A stretch of 64,000 nt of DNA from Cordia subcordata (Eukaryota > Streptophyta > Magnoliopsida > Boraginales > Cordiaceae), in assembly GCA_028554755.1 (NCBI GenBank), contig JAPTOF010000014.1, positions 7,192,001-7,256,000 of the forward strand, written 5' to 3'. This document shows positions 34,897 through 47,502 of the stretch, in pieces. The notes beneath the pieces were generated by a model, which worked only from the letters and a program-made list of their open reading frames with translations, was not told where the DNA came from and ran no database searches. Position numbers and translations under genes: made by a program. The stretch's first letter is position 1, and each line of letters opens with the position of its first letter.

Positions 34897-37335
34897 ATGG
34901 CGTCCAAATTGCAACAACTACAAACCAAGGCATACCAAGCCTCGCAGTTGGTCTCTAAGCATGGTGGTTCCTACTACAAGCAATTGCTAGAGCAGAACAA
35001 GCAGTACATTCAGGAGCCACCCACTGTTGAGAAATGCAATGAATTGGCTAAGCAGCTATTTTACACACGTCTTGCAAGGTTATTCTCTTGATTCCTAGTT
35101 GACAAACCTGGCCTATAATGTTCTTGGAATTCTTGTTTTAGATTGCAATATGACATTTTTATATTTATGAAATGAATTGCCACAAGTTTTGTATTTTTAG
35201 TGGTAGTGTTCTTTAGTTACCCTTTATGTTAGTTACCCTGTATGTTTGTCATATTTAATGGCGTGGTCACACATGTAGTGGTTTGACCACATAATGACTA
35301 TTGGATTCTAAGGGTAAATAGTCTTGTTCAGTTGGATATGAACATATGTGGTTGAAATGTCTATAACCGGCCAGAGGGATAGTGATTTTATTACCAATTA
35401 GATACTGAAAACTGAAAACCAAAGTTAGAGAAGGGGCTACTTTTTGAGGTTGCATAATCACTTCATTTGGGAACTTAGCTTACCTCATAATTAGGTTTAC
35501 TGTCTGTTGATCGAATGAAGTCCAGGTAAGTTTTCCTGCTAGAAGTAGATTTTTTTTTCTGTTCTCAAAATTGAAGTTCTATTAGATCCTGTGAGGTGTC
35601 GTCCGCATGATGAAATTGCAAATTCATGGGCTCATTAATTCCTGGATCTTGATGTGACTATGTTGGCCAGTTGTATAATATTTTCCAATATCCTTCATAA
35701 CTTAGTGGCTTACTTAGCTTTGTTGCTGAAATGCGTAGTGCGTAGTTATACTAATGATATTTCAATTTTCAGTTGATACTCTAGCCACAGATAAAATAAG
35801 AGATTAAATATGTTACATTAGCCATTTTACTATTTTCTCCTAAAATTTTCTTATTTAAATAATAATTTGAATTAATGTATGATATTCACGTATTCTGTTT
35901 TCTATTATTTGGTTCATAGTTATGTCTGACTTATCCCAAAAAGGGGAAACAAGAGAGCTCAGGTAGAGGTGTTTCTAAAATTTTCTGATACAAGCTCGCA
36001 CAGTTTAAAAGTGAAGGCGTGTTATCTTTTTGAGGTGTGGTTTGTGATCAGATAATTACTTTCTTAAGGTAGCATGTGGTGGTACCCACAACTATTATTT
36101 CTTAAAATTCTGGCACTAAAAGAGTTAACCACATATGCACTTCCATAGAACATGAGCAGTGGACTGTTGCATATGTTGTATATGAAAGTCTAGCTTAGTT
36201 CAAAGTCATTTTCTTGAATACAGGGATTCTGATTGTGCAGTTATTGGAGACTATACACCAATACAATTGATGTAATAGATTTGGCTGTCCAACTTTAGGC
36301 TCGGGAATAAAATTGTGAACATTTCTTGAATATGTTGTCAAAATCCTCTAGTTCCACAATATATATGTGAATAGTTATTTTTCCTTAGTTTAGTGTGACA
36401 GTGTGGCTTTTTAAATAGTTGAATTCAGTTCCAATTCACGCAGTAATTTAGTGTCTGGAGTGTTGAAATGATCATCAAGGAGCAAATTGCTGAGTGTTTC
36501 GATATAATAAATTAATCTTGGGTCTAAACAGACTTGTTTTTCTCTGTTTGAGTCAGTAAATTTTAGGGGTGCTGAATGATGTCGGCCAGATACATCTTCT
36601 ACCACTAAAGAGATATATTGGAGTTGCCAAGGGTTTGTCTTCGCATATTTGGGGGCATCAGCAGTAAAGATTGTACATTTGAAGCATTAACTTTGTTCTA
36701 CATATACAGAATAAAGTCATCTCTTTAATATCTATATCTAACCAGCGGTGTTTGTGTATACTTGCATCTTACATATTATTCCATTTATGATAAATTTAAT
36801 GTTGTTTAATTATATCTACATGATTAAACTTGTTCCAGTTTGTTCCTATGAAATTGCTATTGAACAGCTTAGAATGCAAAGCTGTTGCTGGTAGATATTT
36901 TAAGGTTTTAGTCATTTGTATTAGGTGCAGATCCAAACGGAATATGTCTGCGAGAAGATGTTAACTAAGAGTTCTTGAAGCTTCTTCACTTCATTGAGTT
37001 GTTGAAGGATTAATGACTTGAAAATAGATGGAAAGGTTGTAAACAATTTATGCAGTTAATATAATAAATTTTTTCTTTGGAAGGCAAAATAGGGTATTAG
37101 ATGGGATTTTTTGTCAAACTTTAATGACTTAAATTCTTCTTCTTGCAGCATTCCTGGTCGTTATGAGTCATTTTGGAAGGAACTTGACTACGTCAAGCAC
37201 ATGTGGAGAAACAGGCATGAGCTGAAGGTCGAAGATGCTGGAATTGCTGCTTTGTTTGGTCTTGAGTGCTTTGCATGGTATTGCGCCGGTGAGATTGTTG
37301 GCAGGGGTTTCACATTCACTGGTTACTACCCTTGA
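34897..37335 (+). CDS. Mitochondrial F1Fo ATP synthase subunit g
   Basis: This is a small membrane subunit of the Fo sector in the inner mitochondrial membrane, involved in dimer formation and cristae shape rather than catalysis. Two coding exons (34897-35078 and 37149-37335) are joined across a 2070-bp intron in phase 2 and give 122 aa, the usual plant length. Seen in order: an amphipathic N-terminal part without a cleavable presequence (MASKLQQLQTKAYQ), KHGGSYYKQLLEQNKQYIQEP, the splice at RLA/SIPGRYESFWKELDYVK, and a C-terminal hydrophobic segment (GIAALFGLECFAWYCAGEIVGRG) ending TGYYP. All splice borders are GT-AG. A broken copy of the gene's first half lies 7.7 kb upstream. The intact frame and conserved end make it the functional gene. 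Confidence 0.93.
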
Positions 37336-38351
37336 GTCACACCAGTTGGGTGAAAGATTGTTGGGGTAATATTGAATACTTATAAGCTCTATGTCACCAG
37401 TAGGGTGATTCAAGGCAGTGCGATTTTACGTGCAAGATTTTGTTTTCCTCCTATACGTTTTTGAACCTGAGAAATCAGTGGCTACCTTAAATTGTCTCAA
37501 TAATCAGCACACTGGATTCTTGTATTCCCAGAAGAGTGGCTTAGGTGGATGAGCTTTTGTAAGTGTCTTTTCTATTGAGAGATACTGGTAACTGTGATGA
37601 ATTTAGCATTTCTTTGTACACGTGCATCCTCCATGAATCTACCATTCAGTGATAAGTTGTCTCTGGGTATGGTAACTCACGAACACCCCTAACTACTTAC
37701 GCAATTATTTTACACGAAAAACTATACGAGGGAGGCTCTATAATAGTGATGTATAATTATGACAAAATGATTTCAACTGAGTGAAAATTACCTAATGTTT
37801 TTGCTCTCTACTTCTCCATTTCGACTGCAGAAACATACATATTAGCGTATAATTGCAAATGAATCTTTGATAGGTCAAACAACCTCTTGTCAAACACCCA
37901 TTTTAGTCTCGCTTTTGACACCCTAGCCCATGAAGAAGGCTTTCCCCCAGTCATGGTGAGTCACTGACACCTCTTGGTTTGCAAGAAATCGGTATTACGA
38001 TTGATTGTACTTTAAAGGTGTGTAAATCTCACATGCTCATGCAATATACATCTATCTTGTATATGTACTTCCGGGTCAAGTATGTTTGATAGACCGTATA
38101 TACTGTGACTACAAGTGTGGGTACCGATAATAGAGTGAAACCTGTTGCAGTACATGAAGGTCTACTAACTGTGGAGCTTGGTTTGCACAGCTTGAGGTAG
38201 AGATGGATTCTAAATTCACCTAAGAATCAGTTAAAGGGGATTACACCAAATGCTTGCTTCACCGGGAACATTTGATTGAAGACTGCAAGAAAATATTGAG
38301 CAATTACAAAGGATTTTGAATGATTATACGTATATAAGGAAGCTCAAGATA
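37336..38351. other. ATP synthase g 3' UTR and intergenic region
   Basis: The 3' UTR probably covers the first 300 bp or so. No further gene is supported up to the hAT insertion site GCTAGCAA at 38352-38359. Confidence 0.5.
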
Positions 38352-39225
38352 GCTAGCAATAGGGCAGAGCATTCGGTTATAACCGAACCTAATCAAAACC
38401 GAATTTAACTAACCGAATTTCTGAATTTCTTGAAATTGTTAACCGAAACCGAACCGAATAGGACTACTAACCGAAGTTACCTAACTGAATTTTTTCGGTT
38501 CGGTTTTTGGTTATTAACCGACAAATCGAATTTTTTAAAAAGTCATGAATTTTGTCATTTTGCTGCAAACTAATATCAAACTAAGTAATTAACCGAATTT
38601 ATAATTTGTACAAGCTACAAATTGGTTAAATATAAAATATATAAGCTAACAAATAACATCCAAAATACAAAATAAACTCACAGAATCTGTAGGCTAGCAA
38701 ATAACATTCAAAATAGAAAATAAACCTGTCAAATATAAACTTGTCAAGATAAACCTATCAAGTGGGCAAACTCAAAAAAATAAACCTGTCAAAAGTGAAA
38801 ACCCAAACCTATCAAGTGTTAGAAAAATAAACCTGTCCAGGAAATGAAATTCATACAACAAGAAGTCAACAACATTGTAACATGTCATAATGATGTCTTT
38901 TTAATACAAGAGTAATTCCAAACATAACAACTAAAATGCTAAAATGTAGTTCACAGCACCAGCCAACTACCAATAGTCTAATACCAATATACCATCATCA
39001 CATTAACATCATGCTAGTCACAGACTCATAGTATCACAACCATTATACAAAGGTTCAAAGTGTCAACAATGCCACTAACAAAATAAACCTAAAATGCAGT
39101 AGTAGAGATAGCAATTGAAGGGTCTGCTCCACCTCCATATTTGGATAACTCTGCAAATTTATCAACAACAAAAAAAAAAAATCATTAGGCATAAATGTAC
39201 ATAATTTATAATTCCAAATAAAGAA

Positions 39226-41288
39226 TCACATGTAATTACAAGAATAACCTTCTTCAAATTTGTCTAGTTCTTCCAAATTTTTCTCAATTTTGATTGGCTC
39301 GTATGATGATCGAAGCCAATCTTGAGCACATATAAAGGCTTGAACTATTTTAGGAGTCAAAGAACTCCTAAACTGATCAAGAACTCGTTCACCTGTACTA
39401 AAAGCCGTCTCTGAAGCTACCGTTGAAATTGGTATTGCCAAGACATCACGGGCCATTTTTGAGAGAATGGGATATCTTCTTGAGTTGATGCGCCACCATT
39501 GCAAGACATCAAAGCCATCTTTATCCTCTTCATGAAACTCAGTCAAATACTTCTCCAATTCTGATTTAGCATTAGGACCCCCAGAAGTACTCTTGTGCTT
39601 CTTAAACTTTAATGACATATTTTCAACCAAAATCTCTTTAGGTTGAGCACTTTCTACAAGGAATCGTTGTGGGGCATCTTCAATACCAACATTGATGGAT
39701 TGTTTATATTCTTCAAAGATAGCTTCCAAATCATCCCTCACTTTACTTTCTAACCCAGACTTGTCATACATTTCTTTAAGAGCATATTCCACATATTCAA
39801 ACTTGTATCGAAGATCAAGAATCACATAAATGAAAATGACCTTTTTCATTTTATCTATATCTCCCTAATACTTGTCAAATTTCTTAATCATTTTGACAGC
39901 CATGGCAAATAAATTAACATCTTCACTAATTTCATCTTTTTCAAAACCAAATAAAGTGTACTGATATCATCAAAGAAAGCATTACTTGTCACATATCGGG
40001 TGCCTGACACCTTCAATTTAAGATTAAAGAAATGTTCTAAGAAAGTAACAATTCTCGTAACATTTTCCCAATCCTCAAATTTAGGAACTCCTGCCCACTG
40101 AGCTTCAATAGATGAAAGATCAGCCCTATAGTAAGGATCTTGCTCATCAAATCTCTCAAATGCTCGTGCATAATGCAATGCAATCTTTAACATGGTTTAA
40201 GTTGAATTCCATCTTGTGCTAACATCTAAACACAACCCTTTTCGAGTATCCAATTTCTTCTTTTCAGCACAATCTTTAAATTTCTTTAATCGTGAAGGTG
40301 AACATCGAATAAATCTCACAGCTGCCCTAACACGATTAACTGAATCACCAACATCTTTCAATCCATCTTGGACAACAAGGTTAAGAATATGTGCAACACA
40401 TCTAACATGCATAAAATTTCCATTAGCAACACATGTACCCCAATTAGATATCTTCCTTTTCAAATAAGCAAGAGCCACATCATTAGAACTAGCATTATCA
40501 ACAGTAAGAGTGAACACCCGATCTAACCCTTATTCAAGCAAACACTTTTCAATTGCTTTTCCAAGTGACTCACCTTTATGAGGAAAGATAGGGCAAAAGT
40601 TTATAATTTTCTTTTGCAATTGCCACTCATCATCAATAAAATGAGAAGTGAGACACATGTAATTAATTTGTTGATTAGAAGTCCATGTGTCAGTGGTTAA
40701 AGAAACACCTCTACTACAAATTTTCAACAACCTCTTCAATTTAACTCTTTCTTCTTCATAAAATTCATAACAATCTCGCCTAACTGTAAATCTTGATGGA
40801 ATTTGAAACTTAGGTTGAAGATTACCTATAAATCTCCGAAAGCCTAGTCCCTCAACCAAGCTAAAAGGAAGCTCATCTTCAATAACCATGGTAGCTAGGT
40901 CTTGTCTATATCGTTGTTGATCAAACTTCCAATTTGTTAAACTACTTCCCTCTTCTCTTGCTCGCAAATTCAATTCTTGTTGACGAGCTCCTACTTCCAT
41001 GTTAGAGGGAAATTTTTTACAAGTTTTCATGTGATTTTTCAAAGGAGTAGTGCCATTCTTTACGAGATCACTAGCTAACGTAGCATCACAATAATGACAC
41101 TTAGCTTTTATCTCACCTACCTCATTTGTGAACTTAGTGAAATGCTCCCATACGGTAGATCTTGCCTTCATTGGTTTCCTCTTTTTCTTTTCTTGTGCTA
41201 GACTTGGTTGGCTTGAGTTTCCAGTCCCACCACTGTCACCCACTGATTGAGAACTTGCATATATCTGTACATCCCTATCATCCGCCAT
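39226..41288 (-). pseudogene. hAT transposase, outer element (BED zinc finger, RICESLEEPER-like)
   Basis: The first 252 codons carry a BED zinc finger (about 44-92, with Cys64, Cys67, His86 and Cys90), then the catalytic-core start (LTTDTWTSNQQINYMCLTSHF). The core continues with TVDNASSND and VRCVAHILNLVVQDGL, and the C-terminal hAT dimerisation domain follows (LEKYL, FDVLQWWRINSRRYPILSKMARDVLAIP, ASETAFSTGERVLD, SLTPKIVQAFICAQDWLR). The frame is interrupted by in-frame stops at 40530-40532, 40197-40199 and 39865-39867, and by a frameshift near 39960. The ATG follows an intron acceptor (TGCGTAG), as in related genes with a non-coding first exon. It is inactive as it stands. Confidence 0.9.
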
Positions 41289-42763
41289 CTACGCAAAAGC
41301 CAAAAGTTATTATTAGTAAACTATGCAATTAAAATGCTGCCACTTTACTAATTAATTTACACTTAACTTAAGAAAAGATTGACCTTACATTGCACGATGA
41401 ACAACTTGATTCCGTTTTGAAAGTCTGTACAAAAACAAGTAAACAACTCATCATATGGTAATTGGTATATGTAATTTAAGGGCTTCAATGGTCTCTATCA
41501 TGTACAAGACAATATAAATATATAACATCTTTTCCCAACAAATCAATTACATGCAAGCTTCCAATAATGAGAGTAAGAGTAACTCAAGAAATCTCTGTAC
41601 GTCCATGAGAAACAAAAAGAAAGGATGGGTAGACATTAAAGACTGGTGCTTTGAAATGGAATCTCACATAAAATCTTCTCTCGTTGGATTTATGCATTTC
41701 TCCAATTTCAAAAATGTAGTGAAAAGCTAAGTCAATACAAAGAGAAGGAAATAGATCTTCCTACTTTTTCAACATAAACACGACTCCAACATCACATGTG
41801 TTGGCATCAAAGAATAATGTAGATTACCATTTGTAATAAAAGCGATATAGCATATGCTGACCAGTCATTAGGTAAAACTACAGAAAACCAAAATAAAGGG
41901 ACCAACAAATGCTTGCTAGGATACTATTGAATATTAGGACCACCCGACTCCTTGTAATAGTTACAATGGTGAACTCATATTGACCTATATTTCTTGTATA
42001 TTACATGAATTAATAATAAAAGAATGACCAATTAGAGCTAACAGGACAAACTGGACTACTGGAGTCAATTTCCTAGTTTAGTATCTTTACCAATCCATAC
42101 ATGCTCAATGATACTGTCCAAACAAAAGCATATCCGCCATAGCCAACCAATATGCCAAAAAAATTTAGAAAATTCACGAGGCAAAAGCAATCATATAAAA
42201 ATTGAATCATTTGAATGGGATAAAGTTCACGAATCTCCATGTTTTTGGCCCTAGTTTGAATCATTTTTCTCCTTACAACATTGCCAATCACTTCTCTCGC
42301 TAAAAATCTCATTTTTTCTTTTTTAAAAAGTATTATTTGTCATCTTTCGAAAAAAACATGTAAGAAAGATAAACACCCAGAAAAGAAAAATTTTTGATAT
42401 TTTACTAATTAATCAACAACTAAAAAAATTAATTAACTACAAAAGTTTTCTTTATCAATTTATCAATAGCTAAAAAATTAATTAACTATAAAAGAATAAA
42501 TGAGATATAAGAAATAAAGAAGCAACCGAAGTTTTAAATATTAATTAATACTTAATCAGTTAATTTTCATCAATATCATCGTCATTGTGCAATCGTGCTA
42601 AAGCAGAAATTTTTCAAAAAAAAAAAAAGAGAGTTTCTCGTACTAAATTTAAGAAAAAAACAAAATAAAAAATATTACCTGGAGGTTGGACGAAAATGCA
42701 GAATACAAATTGATGAGTTGAATATTGATGACTTGAATCCTAATGTGATGAGCAAAATGCAGA

Positions 42764-43036
42764 ATGCACAAGACAACAAGCAATGTTGGTAACTCCGAGG
42801 ACGATTTGAAGGAGTTTGATTATGAGGTTGTGAAGAAGGGCTTTTTAGAGCTTCTTGATCTCCTCTTGGCTACAAATTATCTTATAATCGAGAGCTTGTT
42901 CGATATATGTATTGCCCAGGTGGCTAAGAAGATGGAGATCAAGTCTGTTAAGAAGGTTCGCGAGGTATTTGCCTTGGTAGTGAAGATGGGCTGCACCGTT
43001 GGAAGTAGGGCAGGAAGAAAAGGAAAAAAAGTTTAA
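42764..43036 (+). pseudogene. SKP1-like protein fragment inside the outer hAT
   Basis: The frame reads SEDDLKEFDYEVVKKG, then LLATNYLIIESLFDICIAQ and KKMEIKSVKKVREVFAL. This follows the C-terminal half of plant SKP1/ASK proteins (D-L-K-x-[WF]-D-x-x-[FV]-[VK], [LA]A-[AT]NYL-x-I-x-[SN]L-[LF]-D, then a [KR]-x-[VI]-R-x-x-F helix), the part that binds F-box proteins in SCF ubiquitin ligases. The N-terminal cullin-binding half is not visible nearby. The fragment is antisense to the transposase and lies between it and the inner insertion. It is best explained as a captured host fragment. The homology is by eye and moderate. Confidence 0.55.
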
Positions 43037-43145
43037 AAAGTAGGTAAGAGAAAACTCTAACTTTTTCTTAAGGGTGAGCATTCAGTTATTAACCGAACCG
43101 AATAGACCAAACCGAACCAAACCGAAGTTTTTTTAAATCCTAAAA

Positions 43146-43205
43146 ACCGAACCGAACCGAACCGAACCGAACCGAACCGAACCGAACCGAACCGAACAGA
43201 ACCGA
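43146..43205. repeat. ACCGA pentanucleotide array
   Basis: Twelve consecutive 5-bp units ACCGA (one variant ACAGA at 43196-43200) lie within the left subterminal region of the inner hAT. Confidence 0.95.
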
Positions 43206-43818
43206 ATTGCTGGAAAACCGAAAAAACCGAAATCAAAATACATTTTGGCCTATTCGGTTCGGTTCGGTGAAAACCGAAATTGAGCAAGAAAAAGCTAAAG
43301 ATGAAAAATAATACATTTTTGTATTAAATACAACAAAACCCGTTACAAATTAAAAAGCTCAATTAAGCTATATAATTATAAATTTATATAGTGTAAAGGC
43401 ACCTAATGTAACACCAACAAATAAAATACAATATTTAAATTTTCAAAGTCCCAACAACATAAAATGTAACATAAAGTCATAAAGTCCCACAACAAGAAAT
43501 ACAATATTAAAACTAAAGTCCCCACAAGTGACCACAACAGCAAGTCAACAACATGCTTAAGTTCCCACAACAAGAAATACGATGTTTAAACTAATAGTTC
43601 TAACAACATTAACATTACAAAGCCTCAATAGCTTCAATTGTTCAAATAACAATAAAAGTCCCAATAACATTAAGTGGCTCTCTTCAAATTGCTTTAATTA
43701 TTCATACAATCTCAAGTGCCGGCTCCAAAGCAACATTTTGCAACCCTGAAAAGAAACCAAATTTATAAATCAATAATGAAACTAAAGAGTATATAACTAA
43801 AAAGGGAGGAAAAATAAA

Positions 43819-45901
43819 CTAAATACATGACATATCACCTTTTTCACATTTCTCAATCTCTTGTAAATCTTCTTCAACATTAATTGGTACTGATGATGGA
43901 CGAAGCCAATCCTGTGCGCATAGCAAAGCTTGTACCAATTTAGGACTTAAAGAGCTTCTAAATGCATCAAGAACACAACCACCAGTGCTGAATGCAGACT
44001 CTGATGCAACAATGGAGATTGGAATGGCCAATATATCTTTAACCATAACAGAAAGGATAGGAAATCTAGAACTATTAATCTTCCACCACTCTAATATGTC
44101 AAACTCATCATTTTCTTGTTCAATGTCTTCACCAAGGTACTTATCCAATTCTGATTTACTACTACTCTCTCCATCCTTCTCCATTTTGCATCTCTTGTAT
44201 TCTAATTGCATCTTAATCCAAGCTTTCTTTGCAGCATCATCAGTTTCTATGCTCAAGTCCATGTCCTGATCACTTCTTTTTTCACCATGTTCTTCAGGTG
44301 CTAGCTTGTTCTTGTATTCATAGAACAAAGAATATATCAACTCTTTAACATTATTCCCCATTTCAATTCCTATTTCACCATTATACATTTTTGAAATGGC
44401 AAATTGCACACGGTCCAGCTTTTGTCGAGGATCAAGTACAACAGCTAAATAAATCATCGGATTCATCTTTTTAGGATCCCCCAAATATTTGTCAAATATT
44501 TGTTTGATTCTCAATGCCATCATTCTTACATCTGAATCATCCTCATCCAACATCTCATGCAATAGTGGATGAACCCCAAAAATTTCTTGAAAAAATCTAT
44601 TAGAGGTAACATACAAGGAACCAGAAACTTTTAAAGTGAGTGAATAAAAAACTCTCAAGTAAATCAACATTCATCTAGCATTATTCCAATCATCACTAGA
44701 AGGCACTCCATGAAATTCATCTTCCAACTCATATCTAAATGCAGGTTCTTGATCTTCAAAACTTTTAAATGCAAGTTCATATTTTTCAGCAGTCTCTATC
44801 ATCAAATAAGTTGAGTTCCACCTCGTAGAGACATCTAGGCACAATGAGTTTTTACATTGAACTTTTTCATTTTCAGCACACTCTTTAAACTTCCTCAACC
44901 TAGCTGGAGATTGTCTAACATAACGTACAACATCTCTAATTCGCTTGACCGAATCCCCAATCTCCTTCAATCCATCAGTAACCACCAAATTAACTATGTG
45001 AGCAATGCATCTCATATGAAGATGGCACATTTCATAATGCTAGTTCCCCATTGATTAATCTTTTCCCTTAAAAACCCAATTGCAACATCATTGGAACTTG
45101 CATTATCAACTGTCACTGTGAACACCTTATCAATTCCCCAATCATTTAAGCAACCCACAATTTCTCTACCCAAGTCCTTCCCCTTATGACTAGAAATTGG
45201 ACAAAAATTAATTATCTTTTTATGCAATTTCCATCCATTGTCAATCCAATGGGCTGTGAGGCAAATAAAATTAATTCTTTGTTGTGATGTCCAAGTATCA
45301 GTAGTGAGACACACTCTTTGATCAGTCTCTTTGAACATTTTTTTCAACTTTAATTTTTCAGAAAAATAAAGCTCATAACAATCTCTCGACACTGTCCAAC
45401 GTGAAGGAATACGAAACCTAGGGCATGCTTGAGACATGAAATGTCTAAAACCAAAACCCTCTGCAAACTTAAAAGGTAGCTCATCAACAATAATCATGAA
45501 AGTAAAAGCTTTTCTAATGCCCTCTTGGTCAAATCTCCATGCCCCTAAAGTACATTCTTGAGTATCCCCTACTTGACTCACAAAGAGGCTTGCAAGCTCA
45601 ATTGAGTTTGCTTAGTGTCTACACTATGAGGAAATTTTTTGCAATTTGACATATGAGATCTCAAAGCAGTAGTCCCATTTTTCTTTGGATTGCAATAAAA
45701 TTCTCTAGCACAATAATTGCACTTACCTTTTATCTCTCCTTCATCATTGGTAAACTTAGTGAAGTGATCCCATACCTCCGATCTCGGTTTCATGGCTTTT
45801 CTTTTTGGTTTTGAAGTTACTGTGCCGGCTTCACTTGTGGGTTGAGGCTGACTGCCTTCCATGTTCTCCTCAATGTTATCTGAATCACCGACTTGTGACA
45901 T
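43819..45901 (-). pseudogene. hAT transposase, inner element (BED zinc finger, RICESLEEPER-like)
   Basis: The BED finger (KCNYC..HMSNC) is in the first piece (45901-45578), followed by LTTDTWTSQQRINFICLTAHW, TVDNASSND, and HMRCIAHIVNLVVTDGL. The dimerisation domain has FDILEWWKINSSRFPILSVMVKDILAIP, ASESAFSTGG and SLSPKLVQALLCAQDWLR. Frameshifts near 45580 and 45025 and an in-frame stop at 44671-44673 break it. The ATG follows an acceptor TGATGTAG. A GC-rich non-coding first exon is likely on the minus strand, ending at about 46849 (donor AG/GTACTC). Confidence 0.9.
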
Positions 45902-46848
45902 CTACATCAAATGCAACAATAAGATAGGATGAATACAACCATTTATTTCTATAAAAGTAATGGTCTTACTCAACAGTAGAGAGATGTACAGATGTACAGC
46001 ACAGACACAATATTGGCCATTGGGTTATGCAAAATTACATGTGTCATGACTCTTTAACTTAATTCATTGAGAAGTTATCATATGGACATCATCAGATAAT
46101 GTAGGGTCCTCTTTTTATAATTATTATGCCAATCGTCTTTATTCTATTTGTCTGCAGAGACCCCTCATGCAACACGGCTATTCTTCAAAGTGATTCAGAT
46201 TACTTTAGTGCTTACAAAATTAAAGTTAACTTCTCAGTTCTCATTACAGGAAAAGGAAAGAAGTGGTATAAATCCTTCAACGAAGTTAATGAAAGTCTGT
46301 GTGGGCAACGATTATTCTTCTACTCTCTTTAATAAAATTTAAACTTTTAATTACAGTAAGCCACCGCTGCCCGCTCACGGTAAATCTAAACTTTAAAGGC
46401 AGATCTAGAGCTTGTTGTTTTTCAAGCTGAACAGGAGATCACGTACACTTTCCACCTTTTCCCCAAAGTTCATTGGCCTTTAAGAAAGAAAAGTTTACCT
46501 CTTTTCATTTTTTCTCGTTTAGTTATGAAGTTGGTCTTGGATTTTCTTCACGTGTATATATATAATATACATATTCTCAATCTTTTTACAGAAAACAAAC
46601 ACCCAGATCCTAGCCACCTATACTTTCATCATACAAAAATTTTTTCCTGGACCTTTTAAAATTTTGATACAAAAATTTAATTTCAAACAAGATACAAAGA
46701 TTCAATTTTTTTCCCTTAAAAAAAAAGAAAACAACAAAAAATGGGGGAAGAAAACATCCATCTTTTAGTATTGAAGAAAAGCTTTCAGAGAAATTGAAGA
46801 AAAAAATCTACAAGATAACTTAAAAAAAAAAAAGATCTACGAGAGTAC

Positions 46849-47005
46849 CTGGTTGTGGTTAGAGAAAGCAGAGGGTAGTGAGCCAGTGACTGAGATTTTG
46901 GTTGAAGCCTGAAGGTAGAGGCGGCGATTGCGGGAGTTACCGAGTTAGAGAAAGCAGAGGCGAGGCGTGGTGAGAGAGTGAGAGGAAAGAGGGAGGAGAG
47001 TCATG
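46849..47005 (-). other. Probable non-coding first exon of the inner hAT transposase
   Basis: This patch is GC-richer than the surrounding AT-rich element. On the minus strand it is a C/T-rich leader that ends CCACAACCAG followed by GTACTC. The intron would run to the acceptor just before the transposase ATG (45902). The start is not defined. Confidence 0.45.
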
Positions 47006-47440
47006 CATGTGTGTGATACGTTAAAGAATAGAGATTCTAGATCTAGGGTTAAAAACTTAAAATGTTAAATTAAATATTTCTTTTTTTTAAATGAATATTA
47101 TAGTATTTTGAAATAGGCCATATTATATATATTAAAATGATAATATATATATAGTATTATAATATATAGTATTTTAAAATGATAATATATATAGTATTTT
47201 TAAATATTATAGTATTAAAATTTTTAAATGCATATCATATATAAAATATTAAATATTTTTAATATATAAAATTAATAATTCGGTTAATTTGATCTATTCG
47301 GTTAATCTTTTAGCTACCTAAACCGAACCGAATAGATCGATTTTTTTCCATAAAAAAACCGAACCGAACCGAATAAATCGAATAACCGAACCGAATAAAC
47401 CGAACTCAATTCGGTTCGGTTCGGTTTTTGCTCACCCCTA

Positions 47441-47500
<60 letters not shown>
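47441..47500. repeat. CT/TA microsatellite at the inner/outer hAT junction
   Basis: A (CT)n then (TA)n then TATG tract starts within the right-hand TSD copy of the inner hAT. It belongs to the outer element's sequence. Confidence 0.85.

Positions 47501-47502
<2 letters not shown>

Larger units (their letters stand above)
43069..47440 (-). mobile_element. Inner hAT transposon nested in the outer one
   Basis: The 4372-bp element has ends TAAGGGTGAGCA and, inverted, TAGGGGTGAGCA. It is flanked by CTTTTTCT (43061-43068) and CTTTCTCT (47441-47448), 7 of 8 identical, consistent with a hAT 8-bp TSD. It has AACCGAA subterminal repeats, one of which has expanded into an ACCGA tandem array at 43146-43205. 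It has the same transposase family and orientation as its host element. Confidence 0.88.

Noticed and set aside
38360..43068. Reading the outer hAT as ending at 43068 next to the inner element
   Set aside because: The perfect GCTAGCAA duplication places the true right end at 47671. The ends near 43069 and 47440 have their own, different 8-bp duplication.
46126..46342. Open frames on the + strand in the inner hAT
   Set aside because: They lie in the probable first intron of the transposase gene and have no motifs.
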